64,000 nucleotides of DNA from Notospermus geniculatus (GCA_002633025.1 NMRB01000107.1:227771-291770), one strand, 5' to 3'. Shown: positions 1 to 13,653, numbered from the stretch's first letter. A program made the numbers and translations. Notes: generated by a model not told the origin, from the sequence alone.

Positions 1-496
1 TAGACCCCATACCACGTCGAAGTCACCAACAAGAAGCCATTTCCTCCAATTCCAAATCCTACACACTTCAACCCGTCGTACGACAGAGCTCCGAATCGGG
101 AAAACGTCTAGGCCTACCTCGCCAAATCATAAACACACCTGCGTAACACGGCACTGCTCAATGCACAAGTCATAAACGCTGATTTGTCCAGGCAAATCAA
201 ATAAGGCATTTTTTCTGTTTCGTCTTAATACAATATTTCTTAGTATTCATGGATGAATTAGGCCACTGCTTTTGTGAACCACAGTCGTGTGGTAGGCTGA
301 TTTCGTTTGATTGGGTATGACAGATCAATGGTTATAACATTACATGTAGGAAGGCAAACTGAGAAATCTCGGAGGGGCCAATGAAATTATATCCAGGATG
401 GCGTAATGCCGAAATTTGATATTTACAGGCCTGTGTCTGAGTGGCGCAGTGAAAAATCACTACCTGTTGCCTCTGAGGTTCCGGGTTCGATCCCTG

Positions 497-656
497 GGTA
501 TTTGTATTAGATTTTTCCATCAGGGCCAAAGCCATAGCATTATTGGCCCTGGTGAGTTTGGAAGAGGCTATCTCAAGCTACTCATGTTCCTCACTTGGAT
601 GGGGTCTTTTGCTTGCCCTTACAAAGGCACAAGGTACAAGGCACCATGGCTTACCG
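497..656 (-). mobile_element. SINE-A fragment (tRNA-headed SINE, 3' part)
   Basis: It contains the SINE-A body complement: CAGGGCCAAAGCC, then TCCTCACTTGGATGGGGTC, then CAAGGTACAAGGCACC. A tRNA-like head of the other family (SINE-B) lies just upstream at 415-495 on the plus strand. Confidence 0.8.
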
Positions 657-3244
657 ACGTATGCGATGGACTGGGTGAACCTTGTCTTCGTGTGATAGGG
701 GTCATATAAATAAAGACTAGCAAATACATTACTTTACTATTGTCTAGTGCATCTGTATTGCAAAATTCAAGTAACAGCATTTACTAGTCTTTATTCATAT
801 GACCCAAGGTGTCTGAAAACAGAATCAAACGCCGCCATCTTGAATCTATTACAGTACTGACATCAGGAATTTATTGCCAACTGAGAGCATATTTGCCAAC
901 TGCTGTTGTTTTGCTGCCTTCGAATAGCATTTAGAACACGGTCAACTGCAAATCGAGGTTTATCTAGGGATGTAATCTACTAAAATACGAAATTTGCAAT
1001 TTTTAAAATTGTGAATTTCGTGGGCCACGAAATTATTCTTAATGCCATTTTTGACTGCCGTGACTAATTTCCTTTAAGTAAAATGATAGAAAAGCACAGA
1101 AATACAGGAAATGGAATTTGAAACACTACAAACTACATGCATGAACAGGGAACCATGGACTGGGTCATGTCTTTCTCATATCCTGATAGAGCAGGCCAGA
1201 GTGTAATACAGAAATGAACAGAGGACATATCTGAAATCGACATGTATTCAGCATTAGTGTACATTTCACATGAAGCCGATTCAACACAGCTGAGTCAATT
1301 TCAACTAGAGTTGTCAGTTGAGTCTGCATGCAGACTCTGGAGTCTCCGCCACGCGTCGCATGTCACACTAGGCCTATAAGAGACATGCACGGCCAATTTT
1401 GACCCGCAATACCACATGAAAGAACGAACGTAAGGTTTTATTGATGAAAGTGACGTAAACTGAACCGGAAACTGTTTATTTGATGTATTTTAATCCACTC
1501 TGCCTCGCAATCTCGTACCCAGATCTACCTCATCCGAGGATATCTCTGGAAAGGGCTGCGATCTGACCAAAATTTCTGGTCAACCGCTGGCAGCGTGCCA
1601 AAATGTCTGTTTCCCACAATATTTCGTTCTTCGATGACTGAAAAATATCATATATGCCTAACGAGTCATATAATACCCCCAAAACACGAAGTTGTTTGAG
1701 TATTAGAGCAATTTCAAACGAATAGTTCAGTTGGGAACATCATGCCGCGGGTGCCAGCTCAGTGTGATTCGCCTCATAAATTAGTATATCGCGCATGCGC
1801 AGTATTCCTGAAGTCGTCAGCCCTTTCCAGTGGTGTTGTAGGAACGTAAACCCACTGGGGACGAGTTTGTCTGCCTCGCGCAATTTGACTTCCAAAAGTG
1901 TCCGAGAATAGATTTTTCAGTGACGGCGGTCCTATTCTCGGACACCATCCCCATCCCGCCATGTCCTCGGACAGTTGCTTTTTGTGGCCAAAATGTCAAA
2001 AGGAATGACAGTTTCGTTAGGGCCTACCAAAAAACAGAATGCCGATCGGGAAATGGGGGATATGGGCCGAGGACATGGCGGATATAGGCCTAGCCGAGTT
2101 CGTCATGTTCGTTAGCATGTCGTCCATCGTCCATGTTGTCAGGCTGGGATCATACGGCAGTCGTCAGGTCGTGGCGCAAAACATCGTCATAAACATCAGC
2201 ATGGATAAATTAAACAACATACACCCGACGTGGAAATGAAAGAATACTAGTAGTCACAAATCCTGACACCGGAATATTTTATTGAAAGACAGTTTCGTCG
2301 AAACTTCGTGTTATATGGTGATAAAATTACGACACTGCAAGGAGCCCGTGAAGCACTGCAGAATGCACACACGCATAGGCACGTAAGCCTCCTGGTCTGA
2401 GGTTGGTTTGGGCCGAGAAAGCCGAGAAAGTTTCCTAGCTAACACAAGAGTCTCCGCTCGACCACTACGTGGCGTGGCGGAGACTAATAAAATGTACATC
2501 TACGTGATGGTAACGCACACGTACACTAACGTCCCTGAAACTGACAATACAATACAATACTATAATACTGACGTTCTTGAAATCGACAATAGTCAAGCAC
2601 ATCAACGATCCTGAAATCTACAAAACTCAAACACACACACCACCATCCCTGAAGTCCACAATGCTACTTCAATCCCAAAATGTAGAATGCCAATATCCTT
2701 GAAATTGACAACAGACGACGATATTATAATACTGACATTCCTGAAATCTACAACAGTCAAGCACACCGCCGTCCCTGAAATCAACAAAGCTACTTCAATC
2801 CCAACACGTAGATCCTGAATGAAGCCCACACAAGTCGTGACGATGATAGAATGACCACACAACACCTGGACAAACAGCGACTCCCCATTATTAATGCATC
2901 CATCTTGAATATTGCCAATAAAGCAATCTTCGATGCTATGGCAACCAAAACTAGGCATCCATCTTGATTTTTCGCGGAGTACCCTGGAATTGTTTTAACC
3001 CCTTCCCTTATGACTCTAGTACGTCCCTGACACACCAGCCTTGATTTCACCAGGTTTAACCCTTTTTAACCCTCAGAAGGTGATGTATTTAGCTTGAAAC
3101 CCTGCAGTGGTAAAGGGCATTTACATAATAAAGTAACTTGCCTTAGCAGAGAGTGACACAACACTCAGGTTGATAACTGGATCCCCCAGAGTGCCCAACA
3201 GCCAAAAAGTAGTACCAAATCACACCAAGAGACACCAACCACAC

Positions 3245-3540
3245 TATGTAAAGGAGGCATCACCAAGGTCAACCAATGACATCACCAAGGTCAACCAATG
3301 ACATTGCCAAGGTCAATCAATGACATCTTCAAGGTCAACCAATGACATCACCAAGGTCAACCAATGACATCACCAAGGTCAACCAATGACATTGCCAGGG
3401 TCAATGACATCTTCAAGGTCAACCACATCAACAAGGTCAACCAGTGACATCACCAAGGTCAACCAACAACATCTTCAAGGTCAACCAATGACATCTTCAA
3501 GGTCAACCAATAACATCACCAAGGTCAACCACTGGCCCCA
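3245..3540. repeat. ~21-bp minisatellite
   Basis: Repeats of CAAGGTCAACCAATGACATC with small changes, more than ten units. Confidence 0.92.
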
Positions 3541-4332
3541 GGGGAGATAACTGGGGGCCAAGATCCAGAGAGATGCCCTTGAGGCTAAGATCCAGGGGTG
3601 GTATCCTGAGGGAAGTGGCGGGGTCTAGGAGGCAAATATCTGGATGGAAATGTCCCACAATTGGAGGAGATGCTTCCTTTCACCATTGGAGGTCTGTACT
3701 AACAACAAAATTAGGTAGGCCTACAATTAAACCTTTAGTTTCTTTTTCATGTGAAGATCCAAATATAATCCAAGGAATAGATCCAATCATGAGTTCCAGT
3801 GGCAACACAATTCCTTCTCCTCGGATCTTAATCCAATTCCAAACACTCCAGTAAGGTTCCTCCACTTCACCTTCTTCTATCCTTGTAAATTTCAGTCTGC
3901 AATCAACAAGTCTTCACCGTCAGTTCCCACCAAGACCAATAAAATCCTTCCTGTCCAAGTCGCACGATTTATTTCAATACTCGGAAACTCATATCCTGCT
4001 TCCAATACAAAACAAAGATTTCATACAATGTTGAGTTTGCATGGGATCTCCACTCCCCACGGACCAGCTGTCACCGTCCCAAGCACATCCATCGCCGATC
4101 GATTACGGGGAAATCAATAGGTGAATTTGAATAATGACAATCGATGATGGGTCCGACATTTCTCATTATTACATGCCAGTCTTTATTTTATACCATCCCA
4201 TATTTCGCTGCGGGGCGCCCAGGTGTCAGTGCTGCGTAGGCCACGGGCATTCAAGGCCGATTTACAAAACTTGAACGTAAACATACATTGTATAAAATGT
4301 ATATCCTTTTCTGCTCAGCTCCAAAGCCACAG

Positions 4333-4522
4333 GTGTCAGAGTGGCGCAGTGCAAACATCACAGCCTGCCACCCACTCAGGTACCAGGTTCAAACTCCATC
4401 CATTCTTCATGTACTAGAGCGGCAATTCAGCCTCTTTGACAACGCATGTTTTCTACGGACACTCTGGTTTCCTCCTGCACATTTATGCACCTAATACTGT
4501 CTGCAGAGCCAATAATTTGGCA
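4333..4522 (+). mobile_element. SINE-B (second tRNA-headed SINE)
   Basis: The head GTCAGAGTGGCGCAGTGCAA is followed by a box B-like CAGGTTCAAACTCC and the body TGGTTTCCTCCTGCACATTT, ending in AGAGCCAATAATTTGG. Other copies share this layout. Confidence 0.8.
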
Positions 4523-4626
4523 CTCGGTCACTCAACATTTTTTGAATATAAACGAACCTTGGCCTATAACGGCCACATGAAGAAGAATGCCAACCTCCGC
4601 ACACAAAAACCATAAACAATACTTAC

Positions 4627-4758
4627 TTCTGCTTGGAGCCTGCCTTGTCCTCTCGGATATCATTCGGCACCCCGGCTGGCAAAGTTTTGGCCTTCTGTCG
4701 TCCGTGGTTCCCCTTCCCTCTAAATGCCTCTGATGCATCTGTGATATACTTAAACCAT
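4627..4758 (-). CDS. ARHGEF11/12-like: RhoGEF exon: PH C-terminal helix and start of tail
   Basis: It has 132 bases (1 + 43 codons + 2), with acceptor CTTACAG and donor GTAAGT. It opens WFKYITDASEAFRGKG, matching the last PH helix (human WQDLICRMAASV), then a basic linker ending EDKAGSKQ. It is the last exon I can recognise, so the C-terminal tail of several hundred residues expected from relatives must lie beyond base 1 or in unrecognised exons. Confidence 0.88.
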
Positions 4759-4793
4759 CTGTAAGTAGAAGAGATGCGGAGAAAATGAGATAA

Positions 4794-4990
4794 TGTCAGA
4801 GTGGTCCAGCGTAACATCTAGTGCCTCTGTCACCTCTGAGGTCCGGGTTCGATTTCCAGCCAGACCTAGTACTCATGTGATAGTGAAGACGACTCTGGCA
4901 GCGTAGGATTCCTCCAGGTTTCCAGTTTCCTCCTACATTTCAAAGAAGTCGCCCAATATTGTCTGAAGAGCCAATAATGACCCAAATGGA
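4794..4990 (+). mobile_element. SINE-B
   Basis: Head GTCAGAGTGGTCCAGCG, box B GGTTCGATTTCC, body TTCCAGTTTCCTCCTACATT and end AGAGCCAATAATGACCC. It lies 36 bases upstream (gene sense) of the 4627-4758 exon. Confidence 0.82.
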
Positions 4991-5024
4991 TCTGGAGTCA
5001 ATATTTATGGCATCCCAGGCATCT

Positions 5025-5136
5025 GGGCCCTGTTTCATAAAGCGACTTTAAGCTAATGGTACCATTAACTCAATGCATTTTCCATTTGGTTAAAGGTACC
5101 ATCAGCTTAAAGTCACTTTATGAAACAGGCCCATGA
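5025..5136. mobile_element. GTTTCATAAAG hairpin MITE
   Basis: TGGGCCCTGTTTCATAAAGC is mirrored by CTTTATGAAACAGGCCCA, with inner arms GGTACCATTA / TAAAGGTACC. The total is about 110 bases. Confidence 0.78.
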
Positions 5137-5509
5137 ATGGTGAATCCATCACTGACACTGCTGCCACCTATAAAACAGTGAGAGTACTAGCTATACTCGT
5201 GATGCAGATTGAACCTGCAGGAAAAAGCTCTCACACAAGATTCGATTATAAACCATACATCATTTAGGGGATTCCCAAATGAGTTTTAACCATTTTCAGT
5301 GAGTGCTAGGCTGCAGAGATGGGGTCGAATACGGCATTAGTAAGGTCACAGAGGGCTCAATTAGGCCACGATATTGCCAATGAATGTCAAAAGTTGTGGA
5401 ATAATGAAAATGGTGTGGTAGAGTGACTGGCATGAAAGCATCGCTGAAAAAGAAAGGTTACGAAGGTCATCAAACTGCCACACCATGACAACAGCATCAA
5501 ACTCAGAGC

Positions 5510-5702
5510 TGTCAGAATGATCCAGTGGAAAAAGCTCATCTCTCTGGCCTCTGAGATCTTGGGTTCAATTCCTGGTTGGACCCGGGACTTATGTGAGAGA
5601 GAGATGACATTCTTTTCCTCCGGGTACTCCAGTTTCCTCCTACATTACATACAAAATTGCCCAATTTTGTCTAAAGAGCCAATAATGAGCCAAAATTGAG
5701 TT
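5510..5702 (+). mobile_element. SINE-B
   Basis: Head GTCAGAATGATCCAGTGG, box B-like GGGTTCAATTCC, body CCAGTTTCCTCCTACATTAC, end AGAGCCAATAATGAGCC. Confidence 0.8.
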
Positions 5703-6782
5703 CACAGCTCTTGAGTAATGTGAATAAAGACTAGTAAATGCTTTTACTTGGATTTTGCAATACAAATGCACTGCACTATGCTGTACAAATCTAAAGTAAA
5801 AGCATTTGCAAGCTTTTCTTCATATCACCCCTTGGCTCGATCTTACACAGAACTCAGATGTGTGCAAAACCAAGTTTAAATTTAATCGAGAAATTGTACC
5901 TACTTCGGCATGGTGATGACTTTCGAACAGCAGGTTATCACGAACTATCCATACCGCAAAAAACACTAGGCTTACGCCGATTTCGTTCCGTGTCGTACAT
6001 ATTATGCACTATACTCAACACTGCTGGCTTTCACGCACAGAAGTCTCATTAGATGATGTCACCATGCTGGGCCTCACTGCCTTTAAACAGGTGCATCAAA
6101 CTTGAATACAATGGTCTGATATGTATGTTGAAGTTAATTACAATTTCATGATTAAATATTCATGAGAAACAACCTGGCTTCTGTAGCTTTCACTGGATTA
6201 ATGTAGAATTCAAATACCATTGGTCTGACTCACATCAACTCATTGGGTCAGGTCAGGTCAGGTCGTAGGCCTCCAGGGGCCAAATGAATAAAGGGTATCG
6301 CAGCAAATGAAGGGCCAAATTCCAAGTCATTCATCAGTTAGGGACACAGCCAATATGAATTGTTGTGTATAGAAACTACTGCTGTGAAATCAGTTAAATT
6401 TGGCCCCAAGGGCCGTAATGCACCAACAAAGATTATCTTGAACTCAGGTTGAGCCACAACTTTTCCATTGTCACATCATACCCTTGCAAACCTGAACAAT
6501 TGAAAAGCTGTGGCTCTATCTGAGTTCAAGATAATCTTCGTTGGTGTACACAGCCCTAAGTGTTAATTTTGGAATGCACAGAGACATAGCTAGGCCTAGT
6601 ACACATTTCAACATATCGAACCTACTGGCTATTGACTTCAGCAAGAGGACCATTTCGAATGGCAACTCAGCTGTGAGGTGCTGCCATCTGTGAGTAAAAC
6701 ACGTAACTAAACATGCAGCAAAAATAGAGCAGTTTGACCCAAATCACCTGTCAAAATTTGTCAATATATCTTTTCTACCTAC

Positions 6783-6967
6783 TTGAACAAACTATTCCTC
6801 CTGCCGTCATTTTTCACATCCAGGTGTGAATTCGACGTGTGATGATGACTATGTCGATGAAGAGTGAATTCCTTTGCATCAAAATCGATACTCCGAGATC
6901 GTTTACGACGAAACACAACGCCGTCAGTCCGTGAACTCTGCATTGGTTCTGGCCGTGCTGAGGCCAT
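6783..6967 (-). CDS. Candidate alternative first exon (or first exon of another gene)
   Basis: An ATG at 6967 has an A at -3 and a G at +4, with an in-frame TAA four codons upstream, and opens 61 codons. They start MASARPEPMQSSRTDG, include the basic Ser-rich RRKRSRSIDFD and a His-rich patch, and end RRNSLF. A GTAGGT donor follows after two more bases. I do not recognise the protein. The exon lies on the sense strand in the last PH intron of the RhoGEF, and its phase matches the acceptor at 4758, so a short isoform without DH is possible. It may instead start an unrelated gene. Confidence 0.4.
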
Positions 6968-9217
6968 TATGACAGTTTAATACACACTTTTATCCGATAG
7001 AAATTTAACTAACAACTTCATAATTTCATTGCTTTAGATAGCATAATGAATCCGAACTACTGGCGTCCTGATTTTCTGCAGTTCCCAGCAAATATCGCAT
7101 TTCCAACAGATTTTGAACTGTTCACACAGTTAGCTCCTATAAGCCAGAACTACCAGCATCTCCAAAGATTTGTAGAGTGATCTCTTCCTTTCACTGCAGA
7201 ATTTTTTAACGAAAGAACGTTTACTCATGCGAAACCCACTTTAGGCAATTTGATGTCACCCTGGGTTACACCAAAATCATTAAAGAACTTCTCCATTGAA
7301 TTTTCTTGTACAAATTGGCTCTCATTGGGCAATTCACCATTGTTGGTTTCTCTACGACTTTCACCGAGACCATGACACAAACGACTGCTAATTCTTTTCT
7401 ATGGTTGATTGCCCAAAGAGAGCCAATCTGGCAACACGTGGGGGAGCCTTCAGTTTAAGTCAACACAGTGCTGCCACCTATGAAGTTTCAGAGAACCAAC
7501 CGACTCAGGATTGTTCAACGACAAGTTGCCAAGAATGATGGGATGATTGCAGACGAAGACCAACTGCCACACTAATGGGAAACAAAGATGTATGAGGTCA
7601 AATCAAAAAGAAAGTTCAAGAATTTGTCACAGATGTGCGAAAAACCATCATGTTCACAATATTTACAAACATGACACAAGAGTTCCGTGTCGAAATCACA
7701 GGACAGGCAATAACAGGGTCAGAAAACATTGCGTCGGAATTTGTCTCAAAGGATGTAAGAATTTGGGCAAGTTCTTGGCACATTCTCATGTAATATTGCA
7801 GGAAATTCCCAAGTGAAACGACCCCTCAAATCAAATCAATTTTGAGCAAAATAACTAAAGCCCTAACCTAAACATACCGGTAATCGCATGAGAATTAGGA
7901 GAGTGGATGGGCAGAGAATGGAGAGTGCATGTATTCCCGAGACAGACATACCTGGTCTCAAATTCTGCCAAAAACACAATGGTACCAGACGGAATTCATG
8001 TCCCAATCTGCACAATTTCAGTAAAGAGGTGCTAATCAAAGTCCAGCACTCAAGAACTGACACCACTTCCTCTTGACCTGTGAAATTTAAGTTTAATTAA
8101 ACATTCCTGGGTAATTTTAGATCTGATTCAGGAACTCTGTAAATATTTACCAACCCTTCTAATATGGACACCTGGAATGAACAATGGTGTCTCTCACAAA
8201 GAGGTGTTCTGATTACAGAGGTCAAACTGCCAAGTTATATCAGAAAGGAACGTATGAATAAAAGTTGAATGGTGGCTGAAAACAGTCACATAGATATTCT
8301 CATTGGAAAGCTCACTGTGAGCACTTTCAAATAAATACCTATGTGGTAGCGTTTCTGCAAGAATCCAAGATTTGGTAGTCACATTGGTCCTAATGAAATT
8401 GCCGGGTTAACAGACCTGCAAATCACCCAAATCACACCAAAACCCTGTCACATAGGTATTCACTGGAAAGCTCTCAATGAGCACTTTCCAATGAATACCT
8501 TTGTGACAGGATTTATGTACCATTTCAGGATTTATAGGTTCATAAGTTTTTTTTACGAAATTGCCACTGGCAGGAAAGGGTTAACTAGGACAGAATCTTG
8601 TGTGTCCTTATAGAGAGGTGTCCTTGTACCGAGGGACTGCGACAGGTTCAGGTTGTTCCTTTGCAAAGTATGTGTGTACAGATGCAAATAATGTGCAACA
8701 AGTTCTACATTCGAACATAGGAAACTAAAATAAATCCACTTTTTATGGCAATTTCTATTGAATTGATCGTCCATATGTTCTGCAGGCTACTTTCACATAC
8801 ACAACAATACCAATGTTTGTTGGATATGCAGAATAAATCCACCAGTTACGAGCATGGACCAAAATCATTTCCATGCCCTGACAGCCATTGCTGAAGTCTG
8901 ATCAGGCCCAAACTTAGTTATTTCAAGAAACTGACCACAGGTATACATTTATGAAAGATTTGAAGTTCCTAAAATCATTTCCATGGTTCTGGAAGCCCTT
9001 AGACAAATACAGACGTCCCGACAAGCAATAGGTTTAAATATAGAACAGGGTTTAGACCCGAGACAAATCCACCGAACAGAATGTCAACATTTGTAAACCT
9101 TTCCAGGGAACCATGCGTCAGGGAGACATTCGTAGGAACGCTGTGTCATATGGTGTATGTTAGATCATATGTGACAAAAGGTTTGAAATGACCAAATTTG
9201 GACAAAGCACCCCAGAT

Positions 9218-9545
9218 GCCTAATTGTGACCCTCCACCACCAAACCAGTCCCAGGTCGCTCTTAACTTGGCAGGTTGAGACCAAGGCCGGGTTGCATCAG
9301 CTATGCTCAACTAAGTAATATGATTTGTCATTACAATTAGCGGTTGAGAACGACTTCGAGGTTAGCTTGAGAACAAAGTCGACCTCAAGTATGACTGGTG
9401 CAACCGGGCCTAAATGTTCGGGTCACTTCCAATGTTGTCGGTCTGTTATGAAATTTGAAATAATCTATTTCTTCCTCTCCTGGTGTCATCTTAGTTCATT
9501 TCGGCTCACCTTCTGAGCGACATGCGACTGGTTTGGTGGAACCCG
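9218..9545. mobile_element. TIR element with ACCAAACCAGTC ends
   Basis: GACCCTCCACCACCAAACCA on the left is mirrored by CTGGTTTGGTGGAACCC on the right. A related but different-length element is the insertion in duplication copy 1 at 44033-44250. Confidence 0.68.
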
Positions 9546-9915
9546 CAACCTCTAGGTGACAGGCACCATGTTTCACTGCACCACTCTGACAATGCAATAC
9601 ACATATGCATGTCTCGTCACCAAAACAACACTTGGCAACAAAGTGCTGTCATTTTAAACAAGCGACAAATTATTCATGAGAAATGACGAGAAAAACATTC
9701 CTAACATCATTAATAAATAATCATGATGATGCAGTGTACAGGACCTTCATCGCCGCGGCAACCATTACAAGGCCTCGCATGGGACTGTTGGACCAGCAAC
9801 AAACCACAAATCCGATTAGTTACTTATCGTCCATTACATTACAGAAAAAGATATTGTGCCATTTCCTGCATCAAAACTGGTGGCACTCGTAGAGAAATCA
9901 TCTCTACAAGGAGGA

Positions 9916-10176
9916 GTCCAACAGCCCAGTGGTTATCACGTTCTCTCACCAACCGGCAGGTCCCGGGTTCGAATCCCAGGCCATATGGGATTAATCATCC
10001 CTGGCTCTTCAGTCTGTCGTATGGGACAGTAAGCTTTGGTGCCTTGTGCCTTTATGAGGGCAAGAAAAAGACCCCATCCAAGTGAGGAACACGAGCAGCT
10101 TGAGATGGCCTCTTCCATACTACCAGCGCCAATAATGCCATGTCTTTGGCCCTGACGGAAAAATCAAATAGAATAC
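9916..10176 (+). mobile_element. SINE-A, near full length
   Basis: The tRNA-like head has a box A region (AGTGGTTATCACG) and a box B (GGTTCGAATCCCAG). The body contains CCATATGGGATTAATCATCC, GTAAGC, AAGACCCCATCCAAGTGAGG and a tail AAAAATCAAATAGAATACA. Confidence 0.9.
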
Positions 10177-10692
10177 AGTTTGTTCTTAACCCTCGACGTG
10201 TGTGGCAGCGATGACACAGGAACCAGTTATTACCTCAGGCTGACCAAAAGAAGACCAACCACATCGACACCTCAACTACTTCTAAGAATCATTGATTCAG
10301 CAATAGCTTTCTCACCTTTCGAGACAAAAGAAAGTGATTCTTTGCAGAGACAACACCACACCATTTTTTACAATTGTACAATTGTCAATGAAAAAGCATG
10401 ACTCCAAATTGTCCCAATCAGGAAGTTATTTCACTTCGCCAATGGTTAGGGATTTAATTCCTGGTTTTCGGCAAAACCAACGTCATGAATGCTGGATTCC
10501 TGACAGTCTCTTACCGCTTGGCTGATCTCGGTGAAAACGAACATGTTGAATATTTCACATCATTCATGATCATCCTGCATCATCCTGATTCAGACAAGAT
10601 AAGCCTCGACTCATCTTTCCCGATGAGTCACTCATGATGCGGTGAGCAAATCCAATGTCATCAATCCCAAAATGAAGGATAACGGTGACACT

Positions 10693-10945
10693 GGATCACC
10701 CGCTTCAGCAAGCGGCAGGTCTCGGGTTCGAATCCAGCCCTGGCCATATGGGATTACCGGTAATCATCCCTGGCTCTTCACGTCCGTCACATGGGACAGT
10801 AAGCCGTGGTGCCTTGTACCTTGTACCTTTGCAATGGCAAGTAAAAGACCCATCCAAGTGAGGAACATGAGTAGCTTGAGATGGCCTCTTCCATACTTAC
10901 CAGGGCCAATACGGCTTCGGCCCTGACGGAAAAATCAAATACTGA
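10693..10945 (+). mobile_element. SINE-A, near full length
   Basis: It has the tRNA-like head with box B GGTTCGAATCC, the same body as 9916-10176, and a tail ending GACGGAAAAATCAAATAC. It lies in the 10.7 kb PH intron. Confidence 0.9.
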
Positions 10946-12117
10946 ACCATGAGAGCCAGTCAATGAAGCAGTCAAAGGCCACTAAACTTGCTAACATCAC
11001 GTAACATCGCCTCCCACGTTCAGAGATGGCAATACAGAGCAATCAGCGAATAACAGGGTGTGTTTAACCTGCGAGTCTTCAAAGGAAAATGTGGAAGGTC
11101 CCGCCATGCCCCCGGGGCAAAAACATTTCTGAATCTGTCATTGGGTGATAAAATCTACCGGCATTTATGACAACACAGGACAAGAACTAGCACTTCTAAA
11201 CGCAGTAGATTAGTAGATTAGGGGAGTAAGGACCACAACGGTGTCGGTGGGACAGCACCCACGTCTGAGATCACGTTCATGTGGCAAATCTTGGAACTCA
11301 AAGGACGCCTTCTTGCGTAGAAATTTCCAAAGCAAGAAAGATGGCCGCCAGGAAACTCATTGGCAGAACTGGAGCAGTCAAATCTGCCAAGACGTTCAAA
11401 TAACTAGAGGCCTGACGGCCTGGGAGCTTCGCTGGGGGTGACTGAATATGGTCCAAGTACATGAAGTAGTTGGCAAGAATATACTATAACACACTAGTAG
11501 GCCTACGAAACGCATTCTCTCAATTATTTTGCCGAAACTTTTGTGCTTATGGCCACTTGACCAGCTTCGAGCGCCATTAGCATTGAAGGTACTAAACTTC
11601 TGACGTCATAAACTGTTATATCACCACACTGTTGGTTTTGTACTAGGGCCAGGGCCTACGTCTAGTAGAATGAACAACAAGATTGAAGAAGAGAGGTGAT
11701 ATAGTCTGAAAATAATGGTGTAACAGTATATTATTTATAATTGTGTACCAGTACATGTTAAGTTGGAAAGAATCAAGTCGAATCAATGAAATCATAATTC
11801 GCCACGTGACTGATAGATGTTAGTTATTGTCNATTTTTTCTGCGGTTTTCAGCCAGAAATATGGCTTTTACTATCAAATAAAGATAATCAGTGGTAGTAG
11901 ACATTATCCAGCCTAGGTTTGAGGCCGCAGTTGCATTTGGATCGATGCGTCGTCTGCTACCACCAGCTCGCAGCAGACTACAAGCTTCGCTGGCAAAGCC
12001 CAGCGAAGCTAAACAGGTCTGGAGGTCATATCAGACAAGTTGATAACACCTCAAACTTCCCCTCAAATCCCAGACCTTTAAAGCAAGCAGCAAACTAGGT
12101 GATTATACAAGCAATCT

Positions 12118-12305
12118 GATCGTGAGCAAAATCGGCTGTGGACGCAATTGTGCCCTGGACAGCAATGCGTGGAACCTTCTCGCCAGCGATATTCGCCTAA
12201 ATATCAAACAATACCAAAGCTGATATCGCCTAGTCTGCGGTGGCTGGCAAGAAGATCTGTGGCGAGTAGATCGCTTGCCATATCGCCTGGTGTGCTGCTG
12301 ACTTT
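12118..12305 (+). mobile_element. GATATCGCC-rich MITE family, copy 1
   Basis: TTCTCGCCAGCGATATTCGCC, CAAACAATACCAAAGCTGAT and GGTGTGCTGCTG are shared with copies at 21435-21615, 37975-38170 and 61550-61710. Confidence 0.75.
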
Positions 12306-13515
12306 AGATGCCCTAAAAGAACACCCTCTCCTCTCCACAACAGATTTCAAATCACTTTAAAAAGATCCAAGTCAGCCTTACGAATTCAATTACACAAAAG
12401 CATATTCATTATAAAAATGTGCAAGGTCTCATTTCACAGTTCAGAAAATCTATTCCGATATCACAAAATTACTCTGACCTGAAAAATAAAATCTGACGGC
12501 GACTTATCACTTTACTGACTACCGACCACTAATGGGATATGTATACATAATGAATTTACCATTGACCAGAAATAATTGGAGATTCCAGACTGACCCAGGC
12601 TGTTAGAGGCACTTCTAGCATTTATTTATAAATAGTTGATCAAATGTGATATTGATAGGCCCATGTCACTGATCTCGTGGTCGGCGAAAACATAACCCTT
12701 TCGCTTCCTAATCAGCATGAGCAGGTACAAGCGACAGGGTGCAAAATTGATTGTAATGAGTTCCCCCAGAAAAAATCTGAAAATCTACACCCTCTCAGAT
12801 GCATTTTCCCCAGGCTTGAAGAGGGAAAATGGCCTTTTAGAGCAAAAATTTGTTTTGTCCCTTTTTGCTCAGGGGGCCATTTGCCCCCTGCCCCCCCCCC
12901 ACTAGCTACGCCCCTGGTGACCCATAGTGGGCCTAGGGGAGGGTACATGGGAACCACCCTAAGGAACAACAAGAAACGGAGGACTACTGAAGAGAAATCA
13001 CCACAAGCCTATCACATCCATCCATCGACCAAGTTGAATGGAACCCCTAATCTATTTCATGTGGTGTTCAAACCCCTGACGTCTCAAATCCATGAAACCT
13101 GCAAGAATTGCTCAAGACGAGTTCAACGAAAGACCATTTCGTCAAAATCCATAATCCACGATTCACAACGACTCGTTCCAGCCTCCCACAATCAAACAGT
13201 TGAATCTGACGATCAGAAAACACTCCGTAAATCTCACAGAATTAAACACCTATAAAACGGTACACGGGCAACTCCAGGTTGGTCTAAGTGCTCTCAAAGA
13301 GTGAGAAATACGATAATTATAACCTTCCCATAAAACTAATGAAAGTTTAAGTGCACCACAACAACAAAAGCATTAAGGCATCAGAGTACCGACATAAACA
13401 CTTAAGACCTTCGATGACAAGTTATGTACACAGGATGCGAGTTGCGTTTCCGAGTTGTTCGGTGCATTCCATAATGTGTGGTAGATTTGAGGCTTCATGA
13501 AGCTTGTACCACCAG

Positions 13516-13653
13516 GAGCCTTGATAGCCGAGTGGTTATGTCCGCTTAGCAAGTAGCAGGTCCTGAGTTCGAATCCAGCCAGGGCCATAATAAAAGGAGT
13601 AATCATCCCTGGTTCTTCATGTCTGTCACATGGGACAGTAAGCCATGGTGGAG
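13516..13653 (+). mobile_element. SINE-A, 3' truncated
   Basis: It has the head GCCGAGTGGTTATG, box B GAGTTCGAATCC and the body through GGGACAGTAAGCCATGGTGG, then stops. Confidence 0.85.

Larger units (their letters stand above)
1..4626. other. Sequence beyond the last recognised RhoGEF exon
   Basis: Apart from the SINEs and minisatellite listed, this stretch shows degenerate CA-rich repeats (2560-2800) and no exon I can support. It should contain or precede the exons for the C-terminal tail. Confidence 0.5.

Noticed and set aside
416-709. A 97-codon plus-strand open frame
   Set aside because: It spans a SINE-B head and a SINE-A fragment and has no independent support.
3245-3540. Regular short repeats that could suggest a CRISPR array
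   Set aside because: There are no unique spacers, and the DNA is plainly animal with spliced exons; this is a minisatellite.
12677-13255. A 192-codon plus-strand open frame
   Set aside because: It starts in a common repeat with a CCCCCTGCCCCC stretch, has no domain, and shows no splice or start-site support.
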